Positions 1-12,491 are shown, numbered from the stretch's first letter. The stretch is DNA of 64,000 nucleotides from Paenibacillus macerans (GCF_023715465.1 NZ_JAMBOE010000006.1:124001-188000), one strand, 5' to 3'. Program-made: numbers and translations. Notes: generated from the sequence alone by a model not told the origin.

Positions 1-183
1 GACTTGATAGTTGGAAAATCCTAAAAAATGAAAGGTGTCGGAGGTACCGTTCCAGTCCGTGAGCGTTGTGAATATTCCCATGCAAAAAGGGACAACGATA
101 ACTGTCGCAAAAGCAAATAAAGGAATAAAGCCAAAGGTCATAAAAACTTTCAGTTTGTCGATCCATGTTTTCTCGTTATACAT
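1..183 (-). CDS. Sugar ABC transporter permease, N-terminal fragment
   Basis: This is the first 61 codons of a gene that runs off the left edge on the minus strand. The peptide starts MYNEKTWIDKLKVF and has a hydrophobic first membrane segment at about residues 14-36, then a TDWNG-type extracellular stretch and FLGFSNY. That is the usual start of MalF/UgpA-type permeases of carbohydrate uptake (CUT1) ABC transporters. The ATG is preceded by GGGAGGTTTCTC. It lies about 90 bp downstream of a substrate-binding lipoprotein gene on the same strand, so both belong to one sugar-import operon. The substrate cannot be told from this fragment. Confidence 0.8.
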   Translation of the reverse strand, partial: MYNEKTWIDKLKVFMTFGFIPLFAFATVIVVPFCMGIFTTLTDWNGTSDTFHFLGFSNYQV

Positions 184-272
184 GAGAAACCTCCCATCTG
201 ACGCCTGTAATGAAGCCGGGAGTAAGCGGCCATGCTTATCCCCGGGGTTGTATTGGTGATGCGGTACCTCGC

Positions 273-1592
273 TTATTTCTTGCCGGCAGAAGCCCAGTAA
301 GCTTGGAACTCCTTGGTTAACCCGGCTCTGTCGGTTTCTCCGCCCAGGTATTTTTGCAGACTGGCTGCCATCGCAGGGAAGGCATCAGGCGGATAGTAGG
401 AGTTCATCCATGCCAGTGTGTTTTCGGATTCCGTGTAGGAAAGCACCGATGTGGAGACTGGATCCGCAGGTTTGGTTGTGAAATTGTCGTAGGCCGGCAA
501 AAATCCGAACTGATTTACGTAGTAGTCCTGTCCTTTTTCGCTGGACACCATCCAGTTCAGGAAATCCTTCGAAGCCTGTTGTTCTTCAGGCGTGGATTGG
601 CTGGCATCGACGACCCAATATTCCGGTACGCCTACGGAAATGCGGCTGTTGCCGAAATCGCTTGCGTTGTTGCTGACCGGAACCGGCAGGAATCCATACT
701 CTCCTTCAGGGTCGATTTCTTTGATTTGAGTATATGCCCAGTTGCCCATGAACCACATGCCAGCTTGTCCGTCCGCGAGCACAATCGGAGCGTCGTCATA
801 GGTTGCGGTGAGCGGCGCATCCTTCGCATAGTTGTATTGTTTGATCAGATCCAGCGTGTCCAGCCAGCCGTTGAAAACCTGGTCTTGGGCCAAGTCCACT
901 TTGCCGCTTTTCAGATCCTCGAGATATTGCAAACGCCCCGCGTGATCTTGCGATCCGTTAGCGGCGAATACGTTCGTGAAGTGGGCGCCAAGGGACCAGT
1001 CCACTGGGGTGATTTCAACGGCTTTTACACCGGTTGCCTCGATCTTGTCGAATAAAGCTTTCAAGTCGTCCTGGGTGCGGATGGTGGAAGGATCAAAGCT
1101 GCCGCCTACGGCTGCATCCAGCACCTTCTTGTTGTACAGGAAGCCAAAGGCTTCGATCGACATTGGCATACCGTATACCTTATTGTCGACGGTGACATAA
1201 TCAAGTGTACCGGCATTGGCGTGCTGCACCCATTCCTGATCGGAAAGATCGGCAAGCTTGTCCTTCATTTGGTCAAATTCGCTCAAAAAGTGCATGATGT
1301 TCGGCGCGTTATTGGAAGCGTACAGGGTGGTGATCCGCTGGTAGCCGTTCTGTCCGGCCATCGGAATCAGCGAAACTTTGACCTTGTTCTGCGAACTGTT
1401 ATATTCCTGGACCATTTCCTCAAATTGTTTTGAAATTTCCTGTTTGCCGACCAGCACCGAAATTTCGGTTTTCGCTCCGCTGCCGCCCGCATTGCCGGCT
1501 CCGGCGTTGTCGGTGCCCGCCTTGCCACCGCATGCCGCAAGCGCCAGGGACAATAGGCCGACAAGCAGGAGTGATGAAAGCGTTCTCTTCAT
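273..1592 (-). CDS. Extracellular solute-binding lipoprotein of a sugar ABC transporter
   Basis: The 439-residue protein has a lipoprotein signal peptide: MKRTLSSLLL, a hydrophobic core and an LAAC lipobox, with the cysteine at about residue 20. After a Gly/Ala-rich linker comes a family 1 extracellular binding domain, with FLSEFDQ, MWFMGNWAY and DFLNWMVSSEKGQ segments typical of maltose- or multi-sugar-binding proteins. It should sit on the outer face of the membrane and deliver a carbohydrate to the permeases encoded next to it. I chose the ATG after CTAGGAGGTC; the frame is open for 48 more codons upstream, but these would bury the signal peptide. It is divergent from a LacI-family gene, the probable regulator. 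The sugar is unknown. Confidence 0.88.
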   Translation of the reverse strand: MKRTLSSLLLVGLLSLALAACGGKAGTDNAGAGNAGGSGAKTEISVLVGKQEISKQFEEMVQEYNSSQNKVKVSLIPMAGQNGYQRITTLYASNNAPNIMHFLSEFDQMKDKLADLSDQEWVQHANAGTLDYVTVDNKVYGMPMSIEAFGFLYNKKVLDAAVGGSFDPSTIRTQDDLKALFDKIEATGVKAVEITPVDWSLGAHFTNVFAANGSQDHAGRLQYLEDLKSGKVDLAQDQVFNGWLDTLDLIKQYNYAKDAPLTATYDDAPIVLADGQAGMWFMGNWAYTQIKEIDPEGEYGFLPVPVSNNASDFGNSRISVGVPEYWVVDASQSTPEEQQASKDFLNWMVSSEKGQDYYVNQFGFLPAYDNFTTKPADPVSTSVLSYTESENTLAWMNSYYPPDAFPAMAASLQKYLGGETDRAGLTKEFQAYWASAGKK

Positions 1593-1650
1593 AACTATTA
1601 GACCTCCTAGATTTCGAATACAACTCATTTTATAACTGAGCAAAAAATAT

Positions 1651-1665
1651 GTCAAACGTTTTCCT
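1651..1665. promoter_or_regulatory. Candidate LacI-family operator
   Basis: An AAACGTTT palindrome with a central CG sits about 60 bp upstream of the binding-protein gene, in the space it shares with the divergent LacI-type regulator. A central CG with inverted AAAC/GTTT arms is the usual form of LacI/CcpA-family operators. The assignment rests on shape and position only. Confidence 0.4.
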
Positions 1666-1835
1666 ATGAAAAAATTCCCGAAAAATAAGGATATAGTAGC
1701 TGATAATTTACGAAGATTTGTGGTATCGTTAATCATACGAAGATAGTTGTATGCCAGGATATGGCGGACTATTATGGAAATATACAGTTCGAACTACGGT
1801 TCTCTTCCGATAGATGAAGTGAGGGGATGCATGAA

Positions 1836-2828
1836 ATGGCGAGTATCAAAGATGTGGCCAAAGTTGCCGGGGTATCCGTGACAACCGTTTCCAGAGTGAT
1901 GAACAACCGGGGATATATCAGTAAAGAGACACGCCGCAAGGTGGAAAAGGCGATGGAGATGATCGATTATCATCCCAACGAGATCGCCAGGGCGCTGCAG
2001 AAAAATCAGTCTTATTTTATCGGGATCATCGTTCCCGACTCAAATCATCCGTTTTTCTCCGATTTGATCAAGTACGTTGAAGTAAGCGCGAATGAAAAAA
2101 ACTACAAGCTGCTCGTTTGCAATTCCCTTGAGGATCCGGCAAAGGAAGCCAACTACATTAGCATGCTGCGTCAAAATCGGGTGGACGGGATCATCATGTG
2201 CAGCCATACGATGGATATTGAAAGCTACAAGAAGGTTCCTTTTCCGATCGTTTCCTTCGACCGCCTCGTATCAGCGAACATACCTTGCGTCGGCTCGGAC
2301 AATTACAGGGGCGGGGAACTGGCGACGGAACATCTGATCGGGCAGGGATGCAAACGGCTGCTGCATATCTCGGGGCCGCTGGGGCTCGATATGCTTTCCA
2401 ACCGGCGGAGGGACGCCTTTGTCATAACCTGTATGAAGCACGGAATTGACTACGATATCATTGAAGGCGCGCATAATAAGCTCACCTTCGATTATTTCTG
2501 GTCATTTATCGCCGAAAAGCTGCCGCCGGACAAGCTTGGCGAATACGACGGCGTATTTTGCAGCAATGACATTGTGGCCTACGCTCTGTACATTTACGCC
2601 CAGCAGCATGGCATTCGGGTGCCGCAGGATTTTAAAATCGTCGGGTACGACTATCACAGCTTCACGCGGATGCTGCAAAATCCGAAGCTGACCACCATCA
2701 TGCAGCCAAGCGATCGGATCGGCGCCATGCTGACCAATACGTTAATTCGGATGATCGAAAATACGGAAGGGGAACTGATCAACAATACGACGGTGGACAT
2801 CACCCTGATTCAAGGGGAAACGACCTGA
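1836..2828 (+). CDS. LacI-family transcriptional regulator
   Basis: The protein is 330 residues from the chosen start. It has an N-terminal LacI helix-turn-helix (ASIKDVAKVAGVSVTTVSRVMN) and hinge, then a periplasmic-binding-protein-like sensor domain (about residues 60-330) with IGIIVPDSNHPFF and the VPQDFKIVGYD segment. GTGAGGGG precedes two possible starts. The upstream ATG at 1827 abuts that site with no spacing, so the ATG nine codon letters downstream is preferred. It is divergent from a sugar-binding lipoprotein gene and most likely controls that transporter in response to a sugar or sugar phosphate. CcpA itself is less likely given this local partner. Confidence 0.88.
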   Translation: MASIKDVAKVAGVSVTTVSRVMNNRGYISKETRRKVEKAMEMIDYHPNEIARALQKNQSYFIGIIVPDSNHPFFSDLIKYVEVSANEKNYKLLVCNSLEDPAKEANYISMLRQNRVDGIIMCSHTMDIESYKKVPFPIVSFDRLVSANIPCVGSDNYRGGELATEHLIGQGCKRLLHISGPLGLDMLSNRRRDAFVITCMKHGIDYDIIEGAHNKLTFDYFWSFIAEKLPPDKLGEYDGVFCSNDIVAYALYIYAQQHGIRVPQDFKIVGYDYHSFTRMLQNPKLTTIMQPSDRIGAMLTNTLIRMIENTEGELINNTTVDITLIQGETT

Positions 2829-2920
2829 TTCCAACAGATGTAACCACTATATAGAAGAGTCATGAGCCGAGGGTTCGCGCCAAACGGCGCGAGCCGGTTA
2901 AAAGACGGATTTTGTCACCG

Positions 2921-2941
2921 GGCGCCTGTGGCGCTTTTTTT
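2921..2941 (+). terminator. Rho-independent terminator after the LacI-type gene
   Basis: A GCGCC/GGCGC stem with a TGT loop is followed by seven T residues. It is short but well formed, and lies about 95 bp downstream of the regulator's stop codon. Confidence 0.6.
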
Positions 2942-2967
2942 GAAGAAAGACGGTTTGGTGGACCAAG

Positions 2968-3143
2968 TGCAAAAGTGCAGTTCATTCACCTCAAACTGAC
3001 CCATTTATGCGATTCAAATGCAAAAGTGCATCTCATTTGAGCCTATCCGATAAAAAAGTAGCTTTTGACCGGAATTGTACTGCACTTTTGCATTTGATGA
3101 GCCAATTTTGGGGTGTTTGGGCGAAATGGCCTGCACTTTTGCA
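2968..3143. repeat. Four-module intergenic element, TGCAAAAGTGCA type
   Basis: The 12-mer TGCAAAAGTGCA occurs at 2968 and 3019, and its exact reverse complement at 3081 and 3132. Start-to-start spacings are 51, 62 and 51 bp. No convincing gene lies in this 520 bp gap between the LacI-type gene and upp. The layout (two direct, then two inverted modules) matches the elements at 15.3, 19.5, 34.4 and 60.6 kb. The AAATGCAAAAGTGCA module is also close in sequence to the TTGCAAAACCTGCAA module of the 15.3 and 34.4 kb copies. Confidence 0.85.
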
Positions 3144-3265
3144 TTTCGCTACCCATTTGTCTCTGCTTTCCACCGAAAGTACGCCGATACGCTGTTTTTC
3201 TTTTGCTCTTTTTTGCCAGTTGATTCCATACTAGCCCCTTCATGGCATTCGAAAAAAGACAGTGA

Positions 3266-3271
3266 TATAAT
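3266..3271 (+). promoter_or_regulatory. Probable -10 box of the upp promoter
   Basis: A perfect TATAAT lies about 80 bp upstream of the upp start codon. No good -35 hexamer is visible at 17 bp, so the promoter call is tentative. Confidence 0.4.
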
Positions 3272-3349
3272 AAACAAGATTTATGCACATTGGAGTTAAG
3301 GAAACTTGATGCAAGTGGAAACTTAGCAATAGAACCGGAGGGACTAACT

Positions 3350-3979
3350 ATGGCGAAATTGGTGGTATGCGATCACCCTTTAATCCAACACAAACTGACA
3401 TTTATCCGTGATATGCGAACGAACACGAAGGATTTCCGCGAACTGGTAGATGAAGTGGCCACGTTAATGGCCTATGAAATTACGCGGGATATTCCGCTAG
3501 AATCTATCAAGGTGCAAACCCCGGTGGCCGAGGCCGAATCGCGGGTCATTTCCGGCCGAATGCTCGGGCTCATTCCGATTCTCCGCGCGGGGCTGGGGAT
3601 GCTGGACGGCGTCTTGAAACTGCTGCCCGCGGCGAAAGTGGGACATGTCGGATTGTTCCGCGATCCGCAGACATTGCAGCCGGTGGAATATTACATAAAG
3701 CTGCCTACGGATGTGCAGGAACGCGAACTGATCGTCATCGATCCGATGCTGGCGACAGGCGGCTCGGCGATTGCAGCGATCGACGCCTTGAAGAAACGCG
3801 GCTGCACGCAAATCAAAATGATGAACCTGATCGCCGCGCCGGAAGGAGTCAAGGCGGTGCACGATGCCCATCCGGACGTCGATATCTACGTGGCCGCGCT
3901 GGACGAACGCCTGGACGATCACGGCTATATCATCCCTGGCCTGGGCGACGCCGGCGACCGCTTATACGGCACAAAGTGA
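3350..3979 (+). CDS. upp: Uracil phosphoribosyltransferase
   Basis: The 209-residue cytoplasmic enzyme makes UMP from uracil and PRPP in pyrimidine salvage. The PRPP-binding loop is visible as [12 protein letters not shown], and the uracil-site region as [17 protein letters not shown] at the C-terminus. Length and sequence match the bacterial Upp family throughout. The ATG follows CCGGAGGG by seven bases; the frame is open upstream but has no ribosome site there. Its place before the 2-epimerase gene and the ATP synthase operon is the usual Firmicutes order. The stop codon lies inside a remnant of the MITE-like repeat. Confidence 0.97.
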   Translation: MAKLVVCDHPLIQHKLTFIRDMRTNTKDFRELVDEVATLMAYEITRDIPLESIKVQTPVAEAESRVISGRMLGLIPILRAGLGMLDGVLKLLPAAKVGHVGLFRDPQTLQPVEYYIKLPTDVQERELIVIDPMLATGGSAIAAIDALKKRGCTQIKMMNLIAAPEGVKAVHDAHPDVDIYVAALDERLDDHGYIIPGLGDAGDRLYGTK

Positions 3980-4000
3980 TCCAAAGACGACTTTTTGAAC
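3976..4000. repeat. Remnant end of the MITE-like repeat
   Basis: This resembles the right end (GATCAAAAGA...ACTTTTTGAAC) of the complete copies at 4.0 and 59.7 kb. It begins within the last codons of upp, so the upp stop codon falls in repeat-like sequence. A complete copy begins only 18 bp further on. Confidence 0.6.
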
Positions 4001-4017
4001 TACCTCATTTAAGTATT

Positions 4018-4187
4018 GTTCAAAAAGTTGGCTTTTCAGCACCAAGAAGGTTGGATGAAGCTAGGGACTGAGTAGCGGAGCGTAGGATGATCCTACGTGA
4101 GCAACGGAAGGCCCGGCTGAATTCAAGATTCGATGCCGAATATGCTGCTATGTACCAACTTCGTGATCAAAAGACAACTTTTTGAAC
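4018..4187 (+). repeat. MITE-like repeat, copy 1
   Basis: The element is about 170 bp, bounded by GTTCAAAAAGT and its inverted partner ACTTTTTGAAC. The interior is nearly identical to copies at 26289-26456 (inverted) and 59676-59843. It encodes no transposase, so if mobile it would need an enzyme from elsewhere. It fills the gap between upp and the 2-epimerase gene and ends about 10 bp before that gene's ribosome site. Confidence 0.9.
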
Positions 4188-4212
4188 TACCGCTAAAGGA
4201 AGGGAATGGGAC

Positions 4213-5367
4213 ATGTCTAAGATTAAAGTGATGACCGTCTTCGGCGTTAGGCCGGAAGCGATTAAAATGGCGCCGCTGATTCTGGAATTGCAAAAACATA
4301 GCGACCGGATCGAGTCCATCGTTTGCGTAACGGCTCAACACCGCGAAATGCTGGACCAGGTGCTGGACGTATTTAAAATCGTTCCGGACTATGATCTGGA
4401 TGTCATGAAGCCGAACCAAAGCCTGAATGAAATCACGATTCGTGTACTGCAAGGATTGGAAGGAGTGATGCGCGAGGCGAAGCCGGATATCGTGCTTGTC
4501 CACGGCGACACGCTCACGACATTCCTGGCCAGCTATGCGGCATTTCTGCAGCAGATCAAAGTTGGACATGTCGAAGCGGGCCTCCGTACCTGGAACAAGC
4601 TGTCCCCTTATCCGGAAGAAATGAACCGCCAATTGACGGGAGTGCTTGCCGATCTGCATTTTGCTCCAACGGATTGGTCAGCTGGAAATTTGCGGAAGGA
4701 AAATAAGCCGGCGTCAGCTATATATGTCACAGGCAACACGGTCACGGATGTGTTTCAATATACAGTACAGCCTGATTATAAGAACGATGTGCTCGACTGG
4801 GCCGCAGGCAAACGGTTGATTCTGATGACGGCTCACCGCCGCGAATCGCAGGGTGAACCGCATCTGAATATCTTCCGCGCCGTGCGGAGAATCGCTGATG
4901 AGTTTGCGGATGTGGCCATTGTGTATCCGGTGCATCCGAGCCCGGCGGTTAGAGTGCCGGCTTACGAAACCTTGGGTGGGCATCCCCGTATTAAACTTAT
5001 CGATCCTTTGGATGTGGTGGATTTGCACAATTTTTATCCGCACACCCATCTTATACTTACGGATTCGGGCGGTTTGCAGGAAGAAGCGCCATCCTTTGGC
5101 GTTCCCGTCCTCGTACTGAGAGACACGACGGAACGTCCGGAAGGAATCGAGGCGGGTACGCTGGAACTGGTCGGCACGAATGAGGAGATGGTTTATGAAC
5201 GGACAAAGGCGCTGCTTAGTGATCAAGAAGCTTACGCCGCCATGAGCCATGCTGCTAATCCATATGGTGATGGAAAGGCGTCCGAAAGGATTGTCAATGC
5301 GATTTATCACCATTTCGGATTTTTGGAAGGGCGTCCGGATGATTTTCACAAAAAGTTCACAAAATGA
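4213..5367 (+). CDS. wecB: Non-hydrolysing UDP-N-acetylglucosamine 2-epimerase
   Basis: The 384-residue cytoplasmic enzyme interconverts UDP-GlcNAc and UDP-ManNAc, the donor for wall teichoic acid linkage units and secondary wall polymers (called MnaA in Gram-positives). It has the GT-B fold signatures FGVRPEAIKMAPL at the start, HGDTLTT, HVEAGLRTW with SPYPEEMNRQL, and DSGGLQEEAPSFGVPVLVLRDTTERPE near the C-terminus. The ATG follows AAGGAAGGG. It works upstream of the TagA-type and TagO-type enzymes encoded at 32-34 kb. Position between upp and the atp operon is common in Firmicutes. Confidence 0.95.
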   Translation: MSKIKVMTVFGVRPEAIKMAPLILELQKHSDRIESIVCVTAQHREMLDQVLDVFKIVPDYDLDVMKPNQSLNEITIRVLQGLEGVMREAKPDIVLVHGDTLTTFLASYAAFLQQIKVGHVEAGLRTWNKLSPYPEEMNRQLTGVLADLHFAPTDWSAGNLRKENKPASAIYVTGNTVTDVFQYTVQPDYKNDVLDWAAGKRLILMTAHRRESQGEPHLNIFRAVRRIADEFADVAIVYPVHPSPAVRVPAYETLGGHPRIKLIDPLDVVDLHNFYPHTHLILTDSGGLQEEAPSFGVPVLVLRDTTERPEGIEAGTLELVGTNEEMVYERTKALLSDQEAYAAMSHAANPYGDGKASERIVNAIYHHFGFLEGRPDDFHKKFTK

Positions 5368-5492
5368 TGAAAATTTGTTTTGATCGCAAGCATAAAAAAG
5401 TATACAGTATTACTGTACGCTGTATGCGTTTACTCCAGGATTTCAAGGACGAATTTAGCATTTCATGACTTTAAATCACTAAAAAACCTCAA

Positions 5493-5522
5493 TTGACAAC
5501 AACTGTTCACAATTAGTAAAAT
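5493..5522 (+). promoter_or_regulatory. Promoter of the ATP synthase operon
   Basis: A perfect TTGACA is followed, after an 18 bp spacer, by TAAAAT, ending 27 bp before the first gene of the operon. It is the only sigma-A-like promoter I see in the 180 bp gap upstream of the operon. Confidence 0.6.
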
Positions 5523-5549
5523 AAATTGGGATTATTAGGGTGAATTGAA

Positions 5550-5786
5550 ATGGAAGATCCGACTAAACCTGGAGCCAATAACAGCGTGTGGAAGGTTGCT
5601 GCTTTGGTAACGGCCTTAGGGACGAATTTTGCCATGTGCACAATCGGCGGTTTCTACTTCGGTTCCTGGTTGGATAAGCTTTGGCTGACGAATGGTGTCG
5701 GTATCGGTCTGGGCGTTCTAGCCGGAATTGCGGTCGGAATCGTCAGCATCGCCGTGCTGATCAGATCGGTCGTGAGGGGGAAATAA
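5550..5786 (+). CDS. AtpZ/AtpI-type membrane protein
   Basis: The small 78-residue protein has two membrane helices (about residues 14-38 and 44-72). It matches the AtpZ family (ATPase_gene1 type) found at the head of bacterial ATP synthase operons, with an FYFGSWLD segment after helix 1. It is thought to help assemble the c-ring or admit Mg2+ for the ATP synthase. Its stop codon overlaps the ATG of the next gene by one base (TAATG), which indicates translational coupling. The symbol is left blank because usage differs between species. Confidence 0.8.
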   Translation: MEDPTKPGANNSVWKVAALVTALGTNFAMCTIGGFYFGSWLDKLWLTNGVGIGLGVLAGIAVGIVSIAVLIRSVVRGK

Positions 5787-6160
5787 TGGATGAGCTGTCG
5801 AAATTAAGCCGCGCTTTGACAGCCGGGACGCTTGGTTTCTTGGCCCTTTGCTTTTTGGGAGGTGCTTTATTGCCGGGGTTGCAAAGCATTATGCTCGGCA
5901 TGGCGCTGGGGGCGGCGGTAAGCTGGATCAATGCGCATTACCTGGGCCGCAAGGTGCGGCGTGTGGCCGATGTGGCTGCGGCCGGCGAATCCAAGCGGAT
6001 CAACATGGGCTTTCTTACCCGGACGGCCACGGCGGTTCTGGCGGTGCTTGCCGCCATGAAATATCCGCAGTATCTCAATGTGTATGCGGTTGCCGGAAGT
6101 CTGGTTTTTGCGCAATTTTACCTTCTTATTATAGGCATTAAATATTCTCGCAAACCTTGA
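5786..6160 (+). CDS. atpI: ATP synthase subunit I
   Basis: The 124-residue protein has four predicted membrane segments and fits the ATP synthase I chain family. It contains GMALGAAVSWINAHYLGRKVR between helices 2 and 3. Family members assist c-ring assembly and are not part of the final enzyme. The start is the ATG that shares its A with the previous stop codon, preceded by GAGGGGGAAAT; the longer in-frame extension has no ribosome site. It is followed by atpB after 34 bp. Confidence 0.8.
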   Translation: MDELSKLSRALTAGTLGFLALCFLGGALLPGLQSIMLGMALGAAVSWINAHYLGRKVRRVADVAAAGESKRINMGFLTRTATAVLAVLAAMKYPQYLNVYAVAGSLVFAQFYLLIIGIKYSRKP

Positions 6161-6194
6161 GTTGTATTCAACCTGAGAATGGGGGTGAGAAAGC

Positions 6195-7016
6195 ATGCAT
6201 GAAGCTCCGGTTATTGAATTCAGGGGCCTGCATTTCGACCTGTCGATTATTTTGATGCTGGTCGTAACTTGCACCATCGTTTTTGTGCTGGCGAAATTGG
6301 CTACGCGAAATCTGTCTGTCGAAAATCCCGGAAAATTGCAAAATTTTTTGGAATGGGCGGTTGAATTCGTTCAGAACATGATTTCGAGTACGATGGATTG
6401 GAAGAAAGGGAAGCCCTTTTTATCCCTGGCTATGACGATGATTATGTTCATTTTTGTGGCCAATATGCTCGGACTTCCGTTAGGGATTGTCACAGAGTAT
6501 ACCGATCCGGCAAAAGCAACCATTTTGGGGCAGGAAATTACCTCTGTTACGAAGGTGCTTGAGGAAGAACACGCGAAGCACCCGGACGAGGAAGCGCACG
6601 CTGAAGTGGCCTGGTGGAAATCCCCAACTGCGGATGTAAGTGTGACAATGGGGCTGGCATTGCTGGTATTCCTGTTATCCCATGGACTTGGACTGGCAAA
6701 GAACACAAAAAATTACTTAAAGCATTACATTCAACCGTACCCGTTTTTCCTGCCGATTAACTTGATCGAACAGCTGTCGAAGCTGCTGACGCACGGCGTT
6801 CGTCTCTATGCGAACATTTTCGCGGGCGAAGTGTTGATCTCCACGATCATGACTTTGGCAAAAGCAAGCGTCATCGGGGCGATCGCGTCGGTGCCACTGC
6901 TGATGGCATGGCAAGGATTCAGTATTTTTGTCGGGGCGATTCAGGCCTTTGTATTCGTGATTCTGATGATGGTGTATATTTCACAAAACCTGGAAAGTCA
7001 CGAAGAAGAGCATTAA
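6195..7016 (+). CDS. atpB: ATP synthase Fo subunit a
   Basis: The 273-residue polytopic membrane subunit forms the proton half-channels. The conserved segment LTHGVRLYANIFAGE holds the essential arginine that interacts with the c-ring carboxylate. The C-terminal IQAFVFVILMMVYISQNLE is the usual final helix. A hydrophilic loop rich in Glu and His (about residues 115-140) lies between helices, longer than in compact family members. The start ATG follows GGGGGTGAG. Confidence 0.96.
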   Translation: MHEAPVIEFRGLHFDLSIILMLVVTCTIVFVLAKLATRNLSVENPGKLQNFLEWAVEFVQNMISSTMDWKKGKPFLSLAMTMIMFIFVANMLGLPLGIVTEYTDPAKATILGQEITSVTKVLEEEHAKHPDEEAHAEVAWWKSPTADVSVTMGLALLVFLLSHGLGLAKNTKNYLKHYIQPYPFFLPINLIEQLSKLLTHGVRLYANIFAGEVLISTIMTLAKASVIGAIASVPLLMAWQGFSIFVGAIQAFVFVILMMVYISQNLESHEEEH

Positions 7017-7077
7017 TAGTTGTGAGTCTTAAATCAGTTTCAAGTTACGGATTGGAGTAGGCCTTCATCCTGACTGA

Positions 7078-7344
<267 letters not shown>

Positions 7345-7457
7345 TAACTCGGAAAAAAGAACTGGCGGGGAAGGCCACAGCCGTCCACGCCTTCTTTTTA
7401 GCCCAGGCAGGACGATACGCTATATGCGGATAGGCTTCGGAAAGGAGTGACTTGAGA

Positions 7458-7946
7458 TTGGAATTCGTATGGGAAAACACCGTCATCGCACTGATCGCGA
7501 TCGGAATTCTATACTTCTTGTTAAATAAATATGCTTTCGGCCCGCTGTTTTCCGTAATGGAGAAACGCCGCGAGCTCGTACAGCAGCAGCTGAGCGAAGC
7601 CGCGCAAACCCGCGAGCAAGCAAGCGCTTTTGTGGAGGAGCAGAAGGCGGCTCTGCAGCAAGCGCGTAAAGAGGCGTACGACATCATCGAGCAGTCCAAG
7701 CAAACGAGCAGCAAGCAGGCGGCTCAAATGCTGGAGCAGGCCAAGGAAGAGGCGTCTCGTTTGAAGGATGAAGCGGTGCGCGATATTCAAAACGAGAAAA
7801 ACCGTGCTGTGGAACAACTTCGCAACGAAGTGGGAACTGTCTCCGTGAAGATCGCTTCCAAGCTGATCGAAAAAGAAGTCAGCGAAAACCAAGTTCAGGG
7901 CGAACTGGTTGAAAAGTATCTTAAAGAGGTCGGTGGCCGCTCATGA
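7458..7946 (+). CDS. atpF: ATP synthase Fo subunit b
   Basis: The peripheral stalk subunit is 162 residues, with one N-terminal membrane helix (about 4-24) followed by a long charged coiled coil rich in Ala, Glu, Gln and Lys. Two TTG codons could start it. The second (MEFVWENT) is ten bases from AAAGGAG and aligns with the usual MxFVWE start of Bacillales b subunits; the first, at 7452, is only four bases away. Its stop overlaps the atpH start by four bases (ATGA). Confidence 0.93.
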   Translation: MEFVWENTVIALIAIGILYFLLNKYAFGPLFSVMEKRRELVQQQLSEAAQTREQASAFVEEQKAALQQARKEAYDIIEQSKQTSSKQAAQMLEQAKEEASRLKDEAVRDIQNEKNRAVEQLRNEVGTVSVKIASKLIEKEVSENQVQGELVEKYLKEVGGRS

Positions 7947-8491
7947 GCCGCGAGACCGTAGCTGCTAAACGGTATGCCAAGGCGTTGTACGAAATTGCGG
8001 CAGGGGAAAACCGGACGCTGGAAGTGGAAGATGAACTGAAAGCGCTGGTTGGCGCCTTCCGGTCCGGAGCAGAAGTCTCGCATTTTATTTCTTCGCCGAA
8101 CATCACCGAAAGCCAAAAATGGGAAGTGATTTCCCAAGCGATCGAGGGCAAGTTGTCTAAGCCCGTCGTTTCGCTGGCGAAGCTGCTGGTGGAGCGCGGA
8201 AGAGTCGGAATTTTGCCCGAGCTGTTGGACGCTTACATTAAAATCTCTAGCGATGCCCTTGGAATTGCCAATGCGCTGGTGTTCACCACATACCCGCTAA
8301 GCGAAGAAGAGAAAGGGCAGGTTGCTGCCGAATTCGGCGCGCTCGTGGGCAAGAAAATTCGCGTCCGGAACGAGATCGACAACTCGCTGCTCGGCGGCAT
8401 GAAGGTCAGAATCGGCGATACGTTGTACGATGGAAGCTTGGCCGGTAAGTTGGAACGGCTTGAAAAGTCTTTTCGAAGACAAGCACTGTAG
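7943..8491 (+). CDS. atpH: ATP synthase F1 subunit delta
   Basis: The 182-residue protein joins the peripheral stalk to the top of the F1 head. It begins with the family hallmark AAKRYAKALYEIA and ends with the DNSLLGGMKVRIGDTLYDGS segment that contacts subunit b. The start overlaps the atpF stop by four bases, so the two are translationally coupled, and atpA follows closely. Confidence 0.95.
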   Translation: MSRETVAAKRYAKALYEIAAGENRTLEVEDELKALVGAFRSGAEVSHFISSPNITESQKWEVISQAIEGKLSKPVVSLAKLLVERGRVGILPELLDAYIKISSDALGIANALVFTTYPLSEEEKGQVAAEFGALVGKKIRVRNEIDNSLLGGMKVRIGDTLYDGSLAGKLERLEKSFRRQAL

Positions 8492-10021
<1,530 letters not shown>

Positions 10022-10035
10022 ATGAGTTGAAGCAT

Positions 10036-10071
10036 AAACCGGCTTTGGCTTTATGGCGCAAACGCCGGTTT
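10036..10071 (+). repeat. Hairpin after atpA
   Basis: AAACCGGC and GCCGGTTT form an 8 bp stem around a 20-base loop, 15 bp after the atpA stop. There is no T run, so it is not a simple terminator. It may stabilise or process the operon mRNA together with the three hairpins that follow. Confidence 0.5.
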
Positions 10072-10086
10072 GTGGCTGTGTAAAAC

Positions 10087-10188
10087 AACTTTGGCTTCGC
10101 CAAAGTTTAAGCACTTGCTTTCGAAGCAGTTTTGGCGGAGCCAAAACTTAGATTATGCTTACGAAGTAACTTTGGCTCCGCCAAAGTT
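10087..10188 (+). repeat. Tandem palindromic repeats between atpA and atpG
   Basis: Three 21 bp perfect or near-perfect palindromes lie at 10087-10107, 10128-10148 and 10168-10188, a period of about 40 bp. They are built from ACTTTGGC or GTTTTGGC arms around a short centre. The spacers are also related (GCTTTCGAAGCA and GCTTACGAAGTA), so this is a tandem repeat of about 40 bp present two and a half times. Each unit would fold into strong RNA hairpins inside the operon transcript. The last palindrome ends 16 bp before the atpG start. Confidence 0.9.
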
Positions 10189-10204
10189 TTAAGGTGGTGA
10201 AATC

Positions 10205-12491
<2,287 letters not shown>

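Noticed and set aside
3007..3299. Short open frames before upp on both strands
   Set aside because: They run through the four-module repeat and reflect its sequence; none has a ribosome site or family.
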